A stretch of 64,000 bases of DNA from an uncultured Collinsella sp. (GTDB taxonomy: Bacteria; Actinomycetota; Coriobacteriia; Coriobacteriales; Coriobacteriaceae), in assembly GCA_900757495.1 (NCBI GenBank), contig CAAENX010000021.1, positions 79,127-143,126 of the forward strand. Reading direction: 5' to 3'. Of this stretch, positions 19,878 to 27,771 are shown in pieces. Position numbers and translations under genes: made by a program. The notes below the pieces were generated by a model. The model had not been told where the DNA came from and made no database searches. It saw nothing but the letters and a program-made list of their open reading frames with translations. The stretch's first letter is position 1. Every line of letters starts with the position of its first letter.

Positions 19878-20291
19878 TTACTCAGCAGCCTCGGTGGTCT
19901 CGGCCTCGGCAGCGGCCTCCTCGACGGGAGCCTCGGCAGCCTGCTTGGCAGCCTCCTCGGCAAACTTAGCGGCACGCTTAGCCTTCTCGGCAGCCTTAGC
20001 CTCAGCGGCGGCCTTGCGAGCGGCCTCGGCCTCAGCAGCCTTGGCGGCCTTGGCAGCCTTGGCCTCCTCGGCCTTCTTGAGCTGAGCGGCAGCGGCGCCA
20101 CCGAACTTGTCGGCGAAGCGCTGGACGCGTCCACCGGTGTCGACGAACTTCTGCTGGCCGGTGTAGAACGGGTGGCACTCGTTGCAAAGCTCGACCTTCA
20201 TCTCGGACACGGTTGCGTGCGTCTTGAAGGTGTTGCCGCAGGAGCACGTCACCGTGCACTCGACATACTGGGGATGGATACCCTGCTTCAT
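19878..20291 (-). CDS. rpmE: 50S ribosomal protein L31 with long Ala/Lys/Glu tail
   Basis: A 137-residue protein in which residues 1-66 are a zinc-type (C+) L31: MKQGIHPQY, CSCG (16-19), CNEC (36-39) and FYTGQQKFVDTGGRV. Residues of about 70-137 are an unusual tail made almost only of Ala, Lys and Glu (AKAAKAAEAEAARKAAAE), probably a long charged helix; L31 is normally 66-80 residues. The start follows AAGGAG. The gene is monocistronic, with its own terminator. The tail could lie on the ribosome surface near the 50S/30S bridge, which is speculation. Confidence 0.93.
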   Translation of the reverse strand: MKQGIHPQYVECTVTCSCGNTFKTHATVSEMKVELCNECHPFYTGQQKFVDTGGRVQRFADKFGGAAAAQLKKAEEAKAAKAAKAAEAEAARKAAAEAKAAEKAKRAAKFAEEAAKQAAEAPVEEAAAEAETTEAAE

Positions 20292-20617
20292 GGTAGGACT
20301 CCTTATTGGTCAGGCGCTGGTTACCGATCAGCGCATAAGGCGTCTTGGTTTCCGACCAAGACAACAAACTCGGCTATGGTACCACGACGTCGAGCGTCCC
20401 ACAAAAGGTTCACGGTCTTTGCGCTGTGCATCGCGCCCAAGACGCAGCAGACGACACGACGAATCGCGGCAAACGGGCGCCTTTGCCCCTTCTCCCATGT
20501 TGCAGACGTGTAACGCCGCAGCAAAGGTGCCCCTTTTGGCGCCAGACAGGTACAATGATGAACACTGTACCGTAGCGGAGCGCCCCCGCGCGCCGCAACC
20601 ACGCGAAAGGGTTTCCC

Positions 20618-20905
20618 ATGGCCGAGATCTCGTCCTCCCGCATCGTCATCACCGTCCTTGGCAAGAACCGCCCCGGCATCGTCGCCGGCGTCACCCGTGT
20701 TCTGGGCGAGGCCAACGTCGACATCCGCGACATCACGCAGTCCATTATCGAGGGCATCTTCACCATGACCATGCTGGCCGACACCGCCGAGTCCAAGCTC
20801 GACTTCGCCGAGCTGCAGAAGGCCCTGGCCGAGGCAGGCGAGCTTTCGGGCGTCAACGTGTCCATTCAGCGCGAGGACGTCTTTAACTTTATGTACCGCC
20901 TGTAG
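20618..20905 (+). CDS. ACT-domain protein (UPF0237 family)
   Basis: A 95-residue protein consisting of one ACT domain: VITVLGKNRPGIVAGVTRVL (residues 10-29), then ANVDIRDITQSI, the glycine loop typical of amino-acid-binding ACT folds. UPF0237 members usually sit directly before a UPF0210 (PFL) gene. Here the next gene is citrate synthase instead. A role in sensing an amino acid or metabolite is inferred from the fold only. The ribosome binding site is GAAAGGG. Confidence 0.85.
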   Translation: MAEISSSRIVITVLGKNRPGIVAGVTRVLGEANVDIRDITQSIIEGIFTMTMLADTAESKLDFAELQKALAEAGELSGVNVSIQREDVFNFMYRL

Positions 20906-20982
20906 CGAACAAGCCGCTCGGGGCAGCTTGACGTCATATCGTCCAAGCGCGCGACCCCAAAGCGGACAGGAGAGGAGCGCGC

Positions 20983-22401
20983 ATGGCCTACGACGCCAAG
21001 AAAATCTACTACCGCTTCGACGATCACCTGAGCCGCCTGGTTCTGGATTACGAGGCGAGCCGTCAGATTTCGCCCGAAAGCGAAAACCTCTACCACGGCC
21101 TGCCGACCGCCCCGTACGACGAGGGCTTGTTCGTAGAGCACAACGTCAAGCGCGGTCTGCGCAATGCCGACGGCTCGGGCGTGGTCGCGGGCCTCACCCG
21201 CATCTCGGATGTGCATGGCTACAACAAGATCGACGGTAAGGTCGTGCCCGATCAGGGCAAACTCACGCTGCGCGGCTACAGCATCGAGGATCTGGTCAAC
21301 AACGCCCAGGCCGAGAACCGCTACGGCTACGAAGAGGTCGCTTATCTGCTCATTACGGGCTCTCTGCCCACCAAGGAAGAGCTTGACGGTTTTTGCGAAC
21401 GTCTGGGCGCTTTTAGGCACCTGAGCGACGAATACGTCCGCGAGTTCCCCATGACCACGGTGTCGTCAAGCATCATGAATGTGCTTCAGCGCGCCGTGCT
21501 GCTGCTCTACGCCTTCGACGCCGAGCCCGACGCCATTACACCCGAGCACGAAATCGACGTCGCCATCTCCATGCTCGCCCGTCTCCCCCGCATCGCTGCC
21601 TTCGCGCATATGGCCTCGGTCGCCAAGCGCCGCGGCTCCGAGGTTCATGTACCGCACCCCACACCCGGACTCTCCACCGCCGAGACCATCCTGCAGGTGT
21701 TGCGCGGCGGCATGGAGTTCACCCGCGACGAAGCGATGCTGCTCGACGTGATGCTCATGCTGCATGCCGAGCACGGCGGCGGCAACAACTCCACGTTTGC
21801 CTGCCGCGTGCTGTCCTCCTCGGCCACCGATCCGTATTCCGCCTACGCCGCGGCTATCGGCTCGCTCAAGGGTCCGCGCCACGGCGGCGCCAACGCCAAA
21901 GTCGTGTCCATGCACGAGGACATCCGTGCGCATGTCTCCAATTGGGAGGACGAGGACGAAGTCGCAGCCTACCTGGGCAAGATTCTCGACAAGCAGGCCT
22001 TCGACGGCACGGGTCTCATCTACGGCATGGGCCACGCCGTCTACACGCTGAGCGACCCGCGCGCCGAGGTGTGTCGTCGTTACGCGCGCACACTGGCCGC
22101 CAAGAAGGACCTGGGCGATGAGTTCGCACTCATCGAGCGCATCGAGCGCCTGGCACCGCAGGTGATGCGCGACCACGGCATGACCAAGCCTATCTGCGCC
22201 AACATCGACCTGTACACAGGCTTTATCTACAAGATGCTCGGCGTGCCCGAAACGCTTTTTACGCCGCTATTCGCCGTCGCCCGCATGGCCGGCTGGTCGG
22301 CACACCGCATGGAAGAGCTCTTCTGCGCGCACCGTATTATTCGCCCGGCCTATCGTCCGGTGATCGAGCCGCTGGAGTATAAGCCGCTCGCCGACCGCTA
22401 G
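20983..22401 (+). CDS. citrate synthase family protein
   Basis: A 472-residue enzyme with all three catalytic regions of citrate synthase: KGPRHGGANAKV (His), YGMGHAVYTLSDPRA (His) and ANIDLYTGFIYKMLG (Asp). It would condense acetyl-CoA with oxaloacetate in the cytoplasm; 2-methylcitrate synthase activity cannot be excluded. It is longer than the usual 370-430 residues because of an N-terminal extension of about 80. No aconitase or isocitrate dehydrogenase is in the window, so it may feed glutamate synthesis through an incomplete TCA branch. The start follows GGACAGGAGAGG. It is probably co-transcribed with the ACT gene 77 bp upstream and ends at a strong terminator. Confidence 0.9.
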   Translation: MAYDAKKIYYRFDDHLSRLVLDYEASRQISPESENLYHGLPTAPYDEGLFVEHNVKRGLRNADGSGVVAGLTRISDVHGYNKIDGKVVPDQGKLTLRGYSIEDLVNNAQAENRYGYEEVAYLLITGSLPTKEELDGFCERLGAFRHLSDEYVREFPMTTVSSSIMNVLQRAVLLLYAFDAEPDAITPEHEIDVAISMLARLPRIAAFAHMASVAKRRGSEVHVPHPTPGLSTAETILQVLRGGMEFTRDEAMLLDVMLMLHAEHGGGNNSTFACRVLSSSATDPYSAYAAAIGSLKGPRHGGANAKVVSMHEDIRAHVSNWEDEDEVAAYLGKILDKQAFDGTGLIYGMGHAVYTLSDPRAEVCRRYARTLAAKKDLGDEFALIERIERLAPQVMRDHGMTKPICANIDLYTGFIYKMLGVPETLFTPLFAVARMAGWSAHRMEELFCAHRIIRPAYRPVIEPLEYKPLADR

Positions 22402-22424
22402 GACGCGGACCGTTATAGAACTCG

Positions 22425-22463
22425 AGCGTGGCCAGGGCATCGCCGCCCTCGGCCACGCTTTTT
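22425..22463 (+). terminator. Rho-independent terminator of citrate synthase
   Basis: A 9-bp stem (22425-22433 with 22451-22459) continues inward as AGGGC/GCCCT and is followed by TTTTT. Confidence 0.85.
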
Positions 22464-22488
22464 ATGCCAGCAGAAAGGGCTGCATCAA

Positions 22489-23331
22489 ATGATTGTGTTT
22501 TCCGATATGGACGGAACGCTGCTGACGAGCGATAAGCAGATGAGCGATGCCACCTGGGCGATGCTCGACGAGCTCGCACGTCGCGGCATTGAGTTTGTTC
22601 CCTGCACGGGGCGTCCGCTGTCGGGCATCTTTGAGCCCATCCTCGCCCACCCCGCCGTGCACTATGCCGTCTGTGCCAACGGTGCCAGCGTCTGGCAGCT
22701 CGAGGACGGTACGCCCACCGATACCTCACGTGCTACGCGCATTTTGAGCCGACCGCTCGACCGCGCCATCGCCCACCGCGTCCATAGCATTGCCGCCGGC
22801 CACGATGTGACCTTCGATATCTTCGCGGATGGGCAGTGCTTCCTCCCCCGCTCGCTCTACACGCGCCTGGACGAATTCTGCGGCGGCGACCCCCACATCG
22901 CAGCTTCGCTCAAGCGCACACGAACACCGATCGACATGGATATCGACAGCAAGATCGACGAGGTCGAGACGCTCGAACGCATCGCCATGTACTGGCACGA
23001 CCCGGCCGATCGCGACGCCATCGCGGCTGAGCTCGACACGCTCGGAGGCATTGAGGTCACGCGTTCGTACGCCATGAATATCGAGGTCATGGGCGAGGGC
23101 GCCACCAAGGGAACGGCCCTCACGTGGCTATGCGAGCACCTGGGCGAGCATCTTGCCGACGCTTGGGCGTTCGGCGACAACATCAACGACATCCCCATGT
23201 TGCAGGCAGCGGGCCACGGCATGGCCATGATCAACGCCGAGCCCGAGGACCGCAAGGCCGCCGACGCCATCACCGAATACGACAACGACCAGGACGGCGT
23301 CGCCCGCACCATCATGGCCGCCCTCGCCTAG
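22489..23331 (+). CDS. HAD-superfamily Cof-type phosphatase
   Basis: A 280-residue cytoplasmic hydrolase of HAD subfamily IIB. Motif I is DMDGTLL (residues 6-12, nucleophile Asp), motif II lies in CTGRPLSG, a Lys is at ATKGTAL, and motif IV is FGDNINDIPML. A cap domain of about 110 residues sits between motifs II and III. Family members dephosphorylate sugar phosphates, pyridoxal phosphate or flavin precursors; the substrate is not predictable here. It is convergent with a second HAD gene, separated by a conserved-loop hairpin. Confidence 0.88.
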   Translation: MIVFSDMDGTLLTSDKQMSDATWAMLDELARRGIEFVPCTGRPLSGIFEPILAHPAVHYAVCANGASVWQLEDGTPTDTSRATRILSRPLDRAIAHRVHSIAAGHDVTFDIFADGQCFLPRSLYTRLDEFCGGDPHIAASLKRTRTPIDMDIDSKIDEVETLERIAMYWHDPADRDAIAAELDTLGGIEVTRSYAMNIEVMGEGATKGTALTWLCEHLGEHLADAWAFGDNINDIPMLQAAGHGMAMINAEPEDRKAADAITEYDNDQDGVARTIMAALA

Positions 23332-23341
23332 CAGCAGCAAC

Positions 23342-23372
23342 CCGGCAGAAAAGGAACGTCCCCATCTGCCGG
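23342..23372. repeat. conserved-loop hairpin, family C copy 1
   Basis: Stem CCGGCAG/CTGCCGG (23342-23348 with 23366-23372) surrounds the loop AAAAGGAACGTCCCCAT. It sits between the stops of two convergent HAD genes and could terminate both. Confidence 0.75.
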
Positions 23373-23373
23373 A

Positions 23374-24168
23374 TTAGGCGAGACTCTCCAGCACGCGACG
23401 GAGTTCTTGCTGGACGGCGTGGTCGCGGTTGCAGCCTACGACGCGATCGGCAACCGCTTTGAGCGCGGGGCGCGCGTTTTCCATCGCGCAGCCCGTGCCG
23501 ACAAAGCGAATGATCTCGTAGTCGTTCATAGAGTCGCCAAACGCCATGACCTCGTCGCGCCCAATGCCATAATGCTCCGCGAGCTGTGCGATGCCCGAGG
23601 CCTTCGACACGCCGGGCTGCATGGCATCGATCCACGCGTTGCCCGAGGGCGCGAAAGAGAACAGGTCGCCCAGCTCGCGCTGCAACACGTAGGCGTTGTC
23701 CATCACGTTGCCGTCATCGCAGATAATCGATGCCTTGATGATATTCACATGCGGATCGGGCAGTCCCCAAATGCGTTCGGCGTTGGGCAGATCTTTGTCG
23801 ATCTCGCGGACAAATTTGTCCTCGTCGTCGAGCAAAAAGGACTTGGTGCGATCAAAGAGCGCCAGATGCATGTTAGGAAACATCTTGACCGTGCGCGCGA
23901 GCTTGCGGACGGCGAGATGAGAATATACCTCGCGATCGACCTCAACCCCTTCTGCATAGACCTGCGCACCATTCGCCGCGACAAAGTCCATCTTGTCGCG
24001 AACGGGCGCAAAGAACTCGCATAGGCGGTCGTAACGGCGGCCCGAGGACGCAGCAAAGTGCACGCCATGCTCGCGCAGGGCCTCAATCAGCTCATATGTC
24101 TCGGGCGGTACCTGGCTATTCTCATCAAGCAACGTGCCGTCCATATCGGATGCAATCAGTTTAAACAT
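23374..24168 (-). CDS. HAD-superfamily Cof-type phosphatase
   Basis: A 264-residue HAD subfamily IIB hydrolase with motif I DMDGTLLDE (8-16), motif II ASSGRRYDR, Lys in VSKASGI and motif IV FGDSMNDYEII. It is only distantly similar to the convergent neighbour, so not a recent duplicate. Product and substrate class as for other Cof proteins: small phosphorylated metabolites. The ATG start lies behind an AAGGGAG site. It ends two bases from a family C hairpin. Confidence 0.87.
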   Translation of the reverse strand: MFKLIASDMDGTLLDENSQVPPETYELIEALREHGVHFAASSGRRYDRLCEFFAPVRDKMDFVAANGAQVYAEGVEVDREVYSHLAVRKLARTVKMFPNMHLALFDRTKSFLLDDEDKFVREIDKDLPNAERIWGLPDPHVNIIKASIICDDGNVMDNAYVLQRELGDLFSFAPSGNAWIDAMQPGVSKASGIAQLAEHYGIGRDEVMAFGDSMNDYEIIRFVGTGCAMENARPALKAVADRVVGCNRDHAVQQELRRVLESLA

Positions 24169-24339
24169 AGAAAAGCTCCCTTCGGGCTTGATGGAATCGG
24201 ACGTATATCCAAAATCACCGTACCCAAAAGGAGCTCAGATAAGACTCTGCGGGCGTAAACGTTACAAGGACCTAGCAAATAGCTCACGCGCGCCGGATGT
24301 CCCACGGCCGCAGCGTCAGGCGACACGCCACCCCGACGG

Positions 24340-24370
24340 CTAGTCGTTTAAGAACGTCCCCGATGACTAG
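24340..24370. repeat. conserved-loop hairpin, family C copy 2
   Basis: Stem CTAGTC/GACTAG (24340-24345 with 24365-24370) surrounds a loop containing AAGAACGTCCCCGA. The right arm contains the adenine deaminase stop codon (24367-24369). Confidence 0.65.
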
Positions 24371-26187
24371 TCGGCGTAGGTGAAGGTCGTGACGTCGAAC
24401 ATGCCCTCGGGACGGATGCGAAGCGTCGGGATGACCGGCAGGGGCAGGAAGATGATGCCCATGATGGGGTCGAGCGGCGGCTCAATACCCATGGCGCGCG
24501 CCTTGACCATAAAGTCGTCGTGCTGCGCCGCCACGTCCTCGGCCGCGCCCTCGCTCATCAGGCCACCGAGCGCCAGCGGGATGCGCGCTACGACCTCGCC
24601 ATCGCGTACCAGCACGTGACCGCCCTGGCCAACAGCCTCGACGGCAGCCATCATATCGGCCGCGTTGTCGCCCACCACGCACACGTTGTGCGAATCGTGG
24701 CCGATCGTCGAGGCGATGGCACCGCCCGTGATGGTAAAGCCGCGCACCCAGCCGCGACCGATGTGCTTGCCAACAAGACCCAGGCCCGCAGGGCCATCAC
24801 CGTCGGCACCCTCGGCCTGCAGTGACACGCCGCGGCCGTGGCGCTCGATCAGCATAATGCGGCGCAGGCCCTCGACACTCTCGGGGCGAGCCATACCCGT
24901 GATGGCCTTACCCGGCACCACGTCAATCACGGCCTCGCCCGGCTTAAAGGCGTAGTCGAATACATCGAGCGAAAGCTTCGGCAGCTTAACAGAGGCGCGC
25001 AGCTCATCGGCAAGGGCCGCAACCTCGGCCATCTCGGGTGCGATCTCGCCCACAAAGGTGCCGTCCTGCGCCACCAGAGCACCGGCGGCATATACGCGAT
25101 GCGGAGCCGTGGCAAACGTCAGGTCATTGAGCACCAGCAGGTCGGCACGCTTACCCGGGGCAATCGCACCACGTAGCTCATGCGGGTCGCGGCAGCCGTG
25201 ATCCAGGCCAAACGCCTCGGCCGTGGAGAGGGACGCCATAGAGATAGCGACCACGGGGTCGATACCGGCCTCAATCGCCACGCGGCAGGCATTGTCGATC
25301 ATGCCGGTCGCAAGCGCATCGGAAGGGGCGCGGTCGTCAGTCGCAAAGCAACAGCGGCGGGCGCGCGCGGGATTCTCCAGCAGCATCGGCGACAGGTTGG
25401 CCAGGTCATGGCTGCACGTACCCTCGCGCAGCATCACGTACATGCCACGAGACAGCTTGTCGAGCGCCTCCTCGGGAATCGTCGACTCGTGGTCGGCGAT
25501 AATACCCGCTGCAGCATAGGCGTTGAGATCCTTGCCGGCAACGAGCGGAGCATGGCCATCGACCTGCTTTGACGGCGTCTGGTTGGCAGCATCGATGCGA
25601 GCGCAGGTCTCGGGATCGGCCATAAAGACGCCCGGCAGGTTCATCATCTCGCCCAGACCAAAGACATCGCCCGGATGCTCGCCAAAAAACTCCTGCATAT
25701 CGGCGGCGGTGATGACGGCACCGGCCTGCTCATCGGGCAGTGCGGGCACGCACGAGGGCATCATGTACTTGATGGAAATGGGCGCGCGACGACCGTCCTC
25801 GATCATAAAGCGTAGGCCGTCGAGGCCCGCCACGTTGGCAATCTCGTGGCTGTCGGCAATGGCGGTGGTGGTACCGCGCGTCGCCGCCATGCGCGCATAC
25901 TCGGCGGGGCGGATGTTCGAGGACTCAATGTGCAGATGTCCGTCGATAAAACCGGGGGCGAGATAGCGACCCTGGCAGTCGATAACCTCGGCAGCCTCAT
26001 AGGTACCGGCGGCATCGTCGCGACCGTTGTAGAGCACGCCGACGATTACGCCGTCCTTGACGGCAACGCTGCCACGCGCCACGCGCTGACCGTACACGTC
26101 GACAATCTGCGCATTGGTAAACAGCGTGTCGACGGGCACGCGACCCTCGGCGGCCTCGATCACAGACCTCATGACCTCAACGGACAT
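24367..26187 (-). CDS. ade: adenine deaminase
   Basis: A 606-residue amidohydrolase converting adenine to hypoxanthine and ammonia in purine salvage and catabolism. The N-terminal metal site is GFIDGHLHIESS; further signatures are ATRGTTTAIADSHEIANV, GHAPLVAGKDLNAY, CFATDDRAPSDAL and the C-terminal GHDSHNVCVVGDN, all typical of Ade rather than adenosine deaminase. The start at 26187 follows AAAGGAG; the open frame continues upstream without a site. It has no operon partner, but it would feed hypoxanthine towards the purine-catabolic genes at 45-56 kb. No purine riboswitch was recognised in the leader. Confidence 0.94.
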   Translation of the reverse strand: MSVEVMRSVIEAAEGRVPVDTLFTNAQIVDVYGQRVARGSVAVKDGVIVGVLYNGRDDAAGTYEAAEVIDCQGRYLAPGFIDGHLHIESSNIRPAEYARMAATRGTTTAIADSHEIANVAGLDGLRFMIEDGRRAPISIKYMMPSCVPALPDEQAGAVITAADMQEFFGEHPGDVFGLGEMMNLPGVFMADPETCARIDAANQTPSKQVDGHAPLVAGKDLNAYAAAGIIADHESTIPEEALDKLSRGMYVMLREGTCSHDLANLSPMLLENPARARRCCFATDDRAPSDALATGMIDNACRVAIEAGIDPVVAISMASLSTAEAFGLDHGCRDPHELRGAIAPGKRADLLVLNDLTFATAPHRVYAAGALVAQDGTFVGEIAPEMAEVAALADELRASVKLPKLSLDVFDYAFKPGEAVIDVVPGKAITGMARPESVEGLRRIMLIERHGRGVSLQAEGADGDGPAGLGLVGKHIGRGWVRGFTITGGAIASTIGHDSHNVCVVGDNAADMMAAVEAVGQGGHVLVRDGEVVARIPLALGGLMSEGAAEDVAAQHDDFMVKARAMGIEPPLDPIMGIIFLPLPVIPTLRIRPEGMFDVTTFTYAD

Positions 26188-26321
26188 ACATACTCCTTTA
26201 ACCGTAGAAAACAGCTGCGGAGCGGACGAGCCTTCACCGCAGCAAGCCAATAGCCATTGTATGCCCAAACGATGGGCCAACAATACGCCCCTCCGCTTAA
26301 CGGCACACGCCGCTTGGCGCG

Positions 26322-26347
26322 ATGGGGACAGGTTGCTTTGCACCAAT
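26322..26347. repeat. GGGACAGGTT repeat, family D copy 3
   Basis: Contains GGGGACAGGTTGCTTTGCAC then CAAT, similar to 19779-19801. It lies upstream of the adenine deaminase gene and adjoins a family C hairpin. Confidence 0.6.
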
Positions 26348-26370
26348 GACAAGGAGTGTCCCAAAGTGCC

Positions 26371-26397
26371 GGCACAAAAGGAACGTCCCCAAGTGCC
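26371..26397. repeat. conserved-loop hairpin, family C copy 3
   Basis: Stem GGCAC/GTGCC (26371-26375 with 26393-26397) surrounds the loop AAAAGGAACGTCCCCAA, sharing a 16-mer with copy 1. It abuts the tyrS terminator. Confidence 0.7.
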
Positions 26398-26435
26398 AAA
26401 AAGGCCGCAGTCGGAATCGTTCCGGCTGCGGCCTT
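26397..26435 (-). terminator. Rho-independent terminator of tyrS
   Basis: A stem of about 15 bp (26401-26415 with 26421-26435, with mismatches) is followed on the minus strand by TTTTT. It lies 28 bp after the tyrS stop. Confidence 0.85.
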
Positions 26436-26462
26436 GTTGCACTTGTGAGGTCAACTTGCTCG

Positions 26463-27674
26463 TTAGACCAACTTGAAGCCCTTGCGCTTGCCTACGGAGA
26501 GGGTGTCGCCCAGCTTGAGGGCGCTCGGGTCGATGTTGTAGCTCTTGGGAGCCACGGCCTCGCCGTTGATCTTGACGCCGCCGCCGTCGATATCGCGGCG
26601 GGCCTGGCCGGCGCTCGCCGAAAGGCCCAGGTCCTTAAGCAGGCCTGCGAGGTAGATCTGGCCCTCGTCGTTAACGGTCAGCTCAACGTGCTTCTCGGGG
26701 AAATCGGCAAGCTGGCCCTCCTTGAACACACGGTCGAACTCGGCCTGGGCCTCGTCGCCGGCGCCGGCGCCGTGGTAGGTATCGCACAGGTCGCGGCCCA
26801 GAGCGCGCTTGAGCTCGTAGGGGTCGGCGGAACCGTCGGCCAGGGCGGCGTCGATCTTGTCGACCTCGGCCGGGGTGAGCGAGCTGGCCAGACGATAGTA
26901 CTTGCCGATCATCTCGTCGGGGATAGACATGGTCTTGCCGAACATATCCTTGGGAGCGTCGGTCAGGCCGATGTAGTTGCCGTAGGACTTGGACATCTTG
27001 CGCACGCCGTCGGTACCCTCGAGCAGCGGCATGGTGAGCGCGATCTGCGGCTCCATGCCCATCTTCTCCATAAGCTCGCGGCCAGCGAGCAGGTTGAAGA
27101 GCTGGTCGGTGCCGCCCATCTCCACGTCGGCCTTGATCTGAACGGAGTCGAAGGCCTGCATCACGGGGTACAGGAACTCGTGCAGGGCGATCGGCGTCTG
27201 GGACTGGTAGCGCTTGGTAAAGTCGTCGCGCTCGAGGATGCGGGCGACGGTGAACTTGGAGCACACCTGCAGCAGGCCGGCCAGATCCATCGACAGGATC
27301 CAGTCGCCGTTGTGCACGATGGTGGTCTTCTCGGGATCCAGGATCTTCATGGCCTGGCTCACGTAGGTCTCGGCGTTGGCCTCGATCTGCTCCTGCGAAA
27401 GTTGCGGGCGGGTGGAGTTCTTGCCCGAAGGATCGCCGATCAGTGCGGTGCCGTTACCAATGATGAGGGTGACGTTGTGGCCCAGGTCCTGGAACTGACG
27501 CATCTTGCGCAGGGGCACGGCATGGCCCAGGTGCAGGTCGGGGCTGGTGGGATCGACGCCGAGCTTGATGTTGAGGGGCTCGCCCTTCTCAAGCTTCTTG
27601 CGAAGGTCGGCCTCGGGGACGATCTGCGCTGCGCCCGAGGTGATGATACGCATTTGCTCGTCGACAGACAGCAT
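26463..27674 (-). CDS. tyrS: tyrosyl-tRNA synthetase
   Basis: A 403-residue class I synthetase that charges tRNA-Tyr. The catalytic domain has the HIGH-type motif in DLHLGHAVPLRK (about 47-58), the tyrosine pocket QAFDSVQIKADVEMGGTDQ and the KMSKS loop (RKMSKSYGN). A C-terminal S4 RNA-binding domain spans about 335-403. Length and the HLGH variant fit the shorter TyrZ-like class. The start follows AAAAGGAGG. The 97-bp gap upstream is too short for a T-box leader and none was seen. Confidence 0.95.
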   Translation of the reverse strand: MLSVDEQMRIITSGAAQIVPEADLRKKLEKGEPLNIKLGVDPTSPDLHLGHAVPLRKMRQFQDLGHNVTLIIGNGTALIGDPSGKNSTRPQLSQEQIEANAETYVSQAMKILDPEKTTIVHNGDWILSMDLAGLLQVCSKFTVARILERDDFTKRYQSQTPIALHEFLYPVMQAFDSVQIKADVEMGGTDQLFNLLAGRELMEKMGMEPQIALTMPLLEGTDGVRKMSKSYGNYIGLTDAPKDMFGKTMSIPDEMIGKYYRLASSLTPAEVDKIDAALADGSADPYELKRALGRDLCDTYHGAGAGDEAQAEFDRVFKEGQLADFPEKHVELTVNDEGQIYLAGLLKDLGLSASAGQARRDIDGGGVKINGEAVAPKSYNIDPSALKLGDTLSVGKRKGFKLV

Positions 27675-27771
27675 TGGGTATCCTCCTTTTGCTATAGCAC
27701 CCTCACCGGATACGGCGGTGCTCGAAGTTCATAAACCCACTCATAATAACCAAAACGGCGCGGCCGAACAC

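Noticed and set aside
26188..26320. A purine riboswitch before adenine deaminase
   Set aside because: No three-way junction with the conserved purine-aptamer core was found; the region is dominated by dispersed repeats.
27675..27771. A T-box riboswitch before tyrS
   Set aside because: The gap is only about 100 bp and shows neither the conserved T-box sequence nor an antiterminator/terminator pair.
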